Below are positions 61,065 to 64,000 of a DNA stretch of 64,000 nt, one piece after another. Made by a program: the position numbers and the translations under genes. The notes below the pieces were generated by a model, which did not search any database, had not been told where the DNA came from, and saw nothing but the letters and a program-made list of their open reading frames with translations. Every line of letters begins with the position of its first letter. Positions within the stretch are counted from its first letter, which is position 1. Origin of the DNA: Fodinicola acaciae (GTDB taxonomy: Bacteria > Actinomycetota > Actinomycetes > Mycobacteriales > HKI-0501); NCBI RefSeq assembly GCF_010993745.1, contig NZ_WOTN01000002.1, positions 1,240,001 through 1,304,000 of the forward strand, given 5' to 3'.

Positions 61065-63308
61065 ATGCGACGCAGGACCGTGCTCGGAGCCGCGCTCAGC
61101 GCACCGCTGCTGTCTTTCGGCTCCACCGCTGACATCGACTGGGAGTCGTTTCTCGGCACCTGCGATCTGCGCTGGCGCCGGATGCCGAAGACCTGGTATG
61201 AGGGACCGTTTCTTGGCAACGGATTCCTTGGCTCCGGCATTTACGCCCAGCCCGGCGCGAACGCGATCCGGTTCAACGTGCAGCACAGCCAGGTGCAGGA
61301 CCACCGTCCGGAGTTCGGCTCGCTTTTCGGCCTGGCGCGGCTGCCGATCGGCTATTTCACCTTGGAACCGGTCGGCGCGATCACCTCGATCGACTGGCGG
61401 CTGGACCTGTGGAACGCCGAGCTGCGCGGCACGATCGTCACGGCCGCCGGCAGCATCTCGCTGCGTGCGATCGTCCACAGTGGACGGTCGGTGCTCAGCA
61501 TCCGGACGCAGGCAACGGCCGGCGAGCGGGACTTCCGCTGGACGTTCCACCCGTTGGAAGCCGTGAGTCCGCGCGCCGATCCGGTTTTCGGGAAACCGCC
61601 GCCGGCCGGCTATCTGCCCAATCCGGCGCCGGTCCTGTCCTCCAGCGGCGACTGTTCGCTGGCCACGCAACCGCTGCTGGCCGGTGGTGAACATGCGACG
61701 GCGTGGCGGGAAAACATCAGCGGCAGCGTGCGTACGTTGACGGCGGCGGTCGCCTGGTCGCATCCGGACCGTACCGCCACCTGGCAGGCATTGCGGGCCG
61801 TACGATCCGCGAGCCTTCCGTTCGACGTGTTGGCGCTGGACCATCGGCGTTGGTGGCGTGCGTACTATCGGCGCAGTTTCCTGTCCATTCCGGACCAGCG
61901 GCTGCAGAGTTTCTATTGGATCCAGCTCTACAAGGTCGCCTCGGCGGCACGCCGCGAGGCACCGGTGATGGCCACCAGCGGGCCGTGGCTGGAGCCGACG
62001 CCGTGGCCGGCGACCTGGTGGAACCTGAACGTACAGTTGGAATACTGGCTGATCCACGGGTCCAACCACCTGGAGCTGGACGCCGTGACGTACGCGCTGC
62101 ATCGCTATGCCGACAGGCTGTCCTCGCAGCTCGCCGCGCCATATCGGGCCGATTCGGCCGGGATTCCCCGGACGACGGACATGACGCTGCTGAACGGCGC
62201 CGGCTCGGGCACGAGCGGTTTCGCGGTCGGCATTCCCGGCCAGGATCCGCCGACGCCGGAGGTCGGCAACCTGACCTGGGCGCTGCACAACGTGTGGCTG
62301 TCCTATCGACACACGATGGACGCGTCCATCCTGCACCGGGTCGTCGTTCCGTTGCTGCGCAAGGCAGTCAACTACTACCTGCATTTCCTTTCGCCGGATC
62401 CGGACGGATTCTTGCACCTGCCGGCGACCTTCTCGCCCGAATACGGTGTCGACGCTCCGGACTGCAACTATGACCTCTCGTTGATCCGATGGGGATGCCA
62501 GACGCTCCTGGAGTCTGCCGCCGACGACCCACTGGCGCAGCGCTGGCGTGAGGTGCTGGCGAAGCTGGCGCCGTATCCGGTCGACGCCAACGGATTCATG
62601 ATCGGAGCCGGTGTGCCTTTTGCCAAGTCGCATCGGCATTATTCGCACATGCTCTCGGTCTATCCGCTTTATCTGGTGAACTGGGAACAGCCGTCACAAC
62701 GTACGCTCATCGAGACGTCGTTGAACCACTGGATTTCCTTCACCGGCGCCCTGCAGGGCTACTCCTACACCGGAGCCGCCTCGATTTCCGCGCAGATGCT
62801 GCGAGGTGACGTGGCCGCCGGTTACCTGGGCGATCTGTTGCGGTTGTTCGTACAGCCGAACACGATGTACAAGGAGTCGGGGCCGGTGATCGAGACGCCG
62901 TTGTCCGCGGCGCAGTCGATCCACGACATGATCTGCCAGAGCTGGGGCGGCGTGGTACGGGTTTTTCCGGCCGTGCCGGCGAGTTGGCCGGACATCGCGG
63001 TGCGCGACTTCCGCACGCAAGGCGCGTTTCTGCTTAGTGCCGTGCGCAGCGGCGGCGTCACGCGTTGGGTCCGGTTGCACAGCGAAGCAGGTGCGCCATG
63101 TGTCGTACGGCCAGGAATCGCGGGACCGCTGACCGTACGCGACGACGCCGGTCGCGAACTCCGTTCGCATGATCTTGGAAACGGCACGCTGGCCATCGAC
63201 CTTCGTCGCGGCCAGGACGCGTACATCTGTCGCGCCGGCGACCGGCCGGATTTCCGTGTCACGCCGGTGACTCCGAGTGGTTCGTCGCAACCGTGGGGAC
63301 TGCCATAG
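61065..63308 (+). CDS. Exported GH95-like glycoside hydrolase
   Basis: Protein of 747 residues in the GH95 / six-hairpin superfamily. The N-terminus RRRTVLGAALSAPLLSFGS is a short Tat-like signal. WYEGPFLGNGFLGSGIYAQPGANAIRFNVQHSQVQDHR matches the N-terminal super-beta-sandwich start of GH95, followed by an alpha/alpha barrel (WNLNVQLEYWLIHGSNHLELDA, FSPEYGVDAPDCNYDLSLIRWGCQTL). Known GH95 enzymes are alpha-L-fucosidases or alpha-L-galactosidases. The general acid Glu cannot be placed with certainty. Co-transcribed with GH97, suggesting joint breakdown of a galactose- or fucose-containing polysaccharide. Confidence 0.75.
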   Translation: MRRRTVLGAALSAPLLSFGSTADIDWESFLGTCDLRWRRMPKTWYEGPFLGNGFLGSGIYAQPGANAIRFNVQHSQVQDHRPEFGSLFGLARLPIGYFTLEPVGAITSIDWRLDLWNAELRGTIVTAAGSISLRAIVHSGRSVLSIRTQATAGERDFRWTFHPLEAVSPRADPVFGKPPPAGYLPNPAPVLSSSGDCSLATQPLLAGGEHATAWRENISGSVRTLTAAVAWSHPDRTATWQALRAVRSASLPFDVLALDHRRWWRAYYRRSFLSIPDQRLQSFYWIQLYKVASAARREAPVMATSGPWLEPTPWPATWWNLNVQLEYWLIHGSNHLELDAVTYALHRYADRLSSQLAAPYRADSAGIPRTTDMTLLNGAGSGTSGFAVGIPGQDPPTPEVGNLTWALHNVWLSYRHTMDASILHRVVVPLLRKAVNYYLHFLSPDPDGFLHLPATFSPEYGVDAPDCNYDLSLIRWGCQTLLESAADDPLAQRWREVLAKLAPYPVDANGFMIGAGVPFAKSHRHYSHMLSVYPLYLVNWEQPSQRTLIETSLNHWISFTGALQGYSYTGAASISAQMLRGDVAAGYLGDLLRLFVQPNTMYKESGPVIETPLSAAQSIHDMICQSWGGVVRVFPAVPASWPDIAVRDFRTQGAFLLSAVRSGGVTRWVRLHSEAGAPCVVRPGIAGPLTVRDDAGRELRSHDLGNGTLAIDLRRGQDAYICRAGDRPDFRVTPVTPSGSSQPWGLP

Positions 63309-63428
63309 CATACTTTCGTATGACGTCGGTCGATGCCCGCGACGTAGGTGCGGATCGCGCTGGCGTACGACGACGAGGCGGTGTCTGTCGCTCTACCGTT
63401 GGCCTAACGCCAAGGTGAGGAGACAGAC

Positions 63429-64000
63429 ATGCGCAACGGCTTGCTGCTGCTCGCGGTCGTCGGGGTCGGCGCGAGCCTGGTGAGCGCGTGCGGTGTCGTG
63501 CCGCAGTCGGTGGCTCGCGACGCGGCCACGCTTACGTCGCAGGTGAGGACCGTACGGTTGGACAACAAGGCCGGTGACGTGACGGTCCGCGGAGCCAGCG
63601 GTGTCCGGCAGGTGAGCGTCGAGCGGGTCGTCCACTTTGTCGGCAGCAAACCAGGTCTGCCGAGCCTGCGCGTCAACAATGGCATCCTGCAGTTGGACGG
63701 CTGCCCCGCGCCCCGATGCGACATCGACTATGTCGTCACGGTGCCGACCGGCACGACAGTCGAAGGAAAACTGACCGCCGGCGACATCACGCTGTCGACA
63801 CTTGCCAAGGTCAGCGTCGAGTCGACCTTCGGCGACATCAACGCGGACGGCATTTCCGGCGACGTACGCGTCCAAAGCCAGAACGGCACGGTCAACGTCG
63901 CGCTGGCCAAGCCGGCCAACGTACAGGCGACGCTCGTCAACGGCGACGTGACCGTCAGTGTCCCGGCCGGCCGCTATCGCGTCGACGCCCAAACCACCCG
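63429..64000 (+). CDS. Lipoprotein with DUF4097-like repeats (partial)
   Basis: Incomplete at the window edge: 190 residues are visible. The signal MRNGLLLLAVVGVGASLVSACG has a lipobox Cys. The mature part has short beta repeats such as VRLDNKAGDVTVRGASGV, VEGKLTAGDITLSTLAKVSVESTFGDINADGISGDVRV and VNGDVTVSVPAGRYRV, the right-handed beta-helix pattern of DUF4097 adhesin-like proteins. Starts after a GAGGAG site. An inverted repeat CATAC-TTTC-GTATG lies at 63309-63322 between it and the GH95 gene. Confidence 0.78.
   Translation, partial: MRNGLLLLAVVGVGASLVSACGVVPQSVARDAATLTSQVRTVRLDNKAGDVTVRGASGVRQVSVERVVHFVGSKPGLPSLRVNNGILQLDGCPAPRCDIDYVVTVPTGTTVEGKLTAGDITLSTLAKVSVESTFGDINADGISGDVRVQSQNGTVNVALAKPANVQATLVNGDVTVSVPAGRYRVDAQTT

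Noticed and set aside
59342-62648. Two large minus-strand frames (632 and 566 codons) opposite the GH97 and GH95-like genes
   Set aside because: Same third-position GC artefact; the plus-strand frames have signal peptides and family motifs.

Overview
The window looks like chromosomal DNA of a high-GC Gram-positive actinomycete, probably a soil or mycelial type. The signs are strong GC bias with long spurious antisense reading frames, many GTG starts, ATGA/GTGA gene overlaps, AfsR-type SARP regulators, XRE/DUF5753 plus DUF397 pairs, CGNR and LigD-type primase-polymerase genes, and several sugar ABC importers with family regulators. I cannot assign a genus. I saw no rRNA, tRNA, CRISPR, prophage or transposase gene.

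Layout. 0-9 kb: MFS transporter with a secreted beta-propeller protein, a secreted phosphoesterase, an N-formylglutamate amidohydrolase operon headed by an XRE/DUF397 pair, a frameshifted amidohydrolase, an M20 peptidase, Lrp and MarR regulators. 9-13.6 kb: an acyl-CoA ligase with a palindromic operator, then about 0.8 kb of non-coding degenerate 28-bp tandem repeats plus 27-bp repeats, then LysE exporter, AraC regulator and a RibD-like reductase. 13.7-20.3 kb: two Gfo/Idh/MocA dehydrogenases and a DUF3626 protein, then a GntR regulator divergent from a sugar ABC importer, with two matching palindromes between them. 20.3-26 kb: AlkB-like dioxygenase, HdeD-like membrane protein, an AfsR-like regulator, and a stand-alone LigD-type primase-polymerase. 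26-31 kb: an NgcEFG-like importer split around a GH172 glycosidase, with half-sites resembling the DasR operator. 32-33.9 kb: secreted lipase and TetR regulator with palindromes between them.

33.9-43.5 kb is a coherent alpha-mannoside utilisation locus. A LacI regulator, ROK kinase and phosphomannose isomerase run leftwards; a binding protein, two permeases and a GH38 alpha-mannosidase run rightwards. Together they suggest import of a mannoside, cytoplasmic cleavage, phosphorylation and isomerisation into glycolysis. 43.6-47.1 kb: a second AfsR-like regulator followed by a methyltransferase. 47.7-51.4 kb: a heterodimeric ABC exporter with one degenerate ATP site. 51.5-59 kb: RNase H, membrane proteins, a Tat-exported amidase with a small coupled partner, DUF2277, CGNR, EamA, enoyl-CoA hydratase and NmrA genes. 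59.2-63.3 kb: exported GH97 and GH95-like glycosidases. The window ends inside a lipoprotein gene.

The least ordinary content is non-coding: the 28-bp tandem array near 11 kb, and a dispersed intergenic repeat family (four main copies near 21.7, 31.4, 47.3 and 55.5 kb and a partial one at 53.2 kb), part of which carries a strong REP-like hairpin. Both are described from sequence only; no database search was possible.
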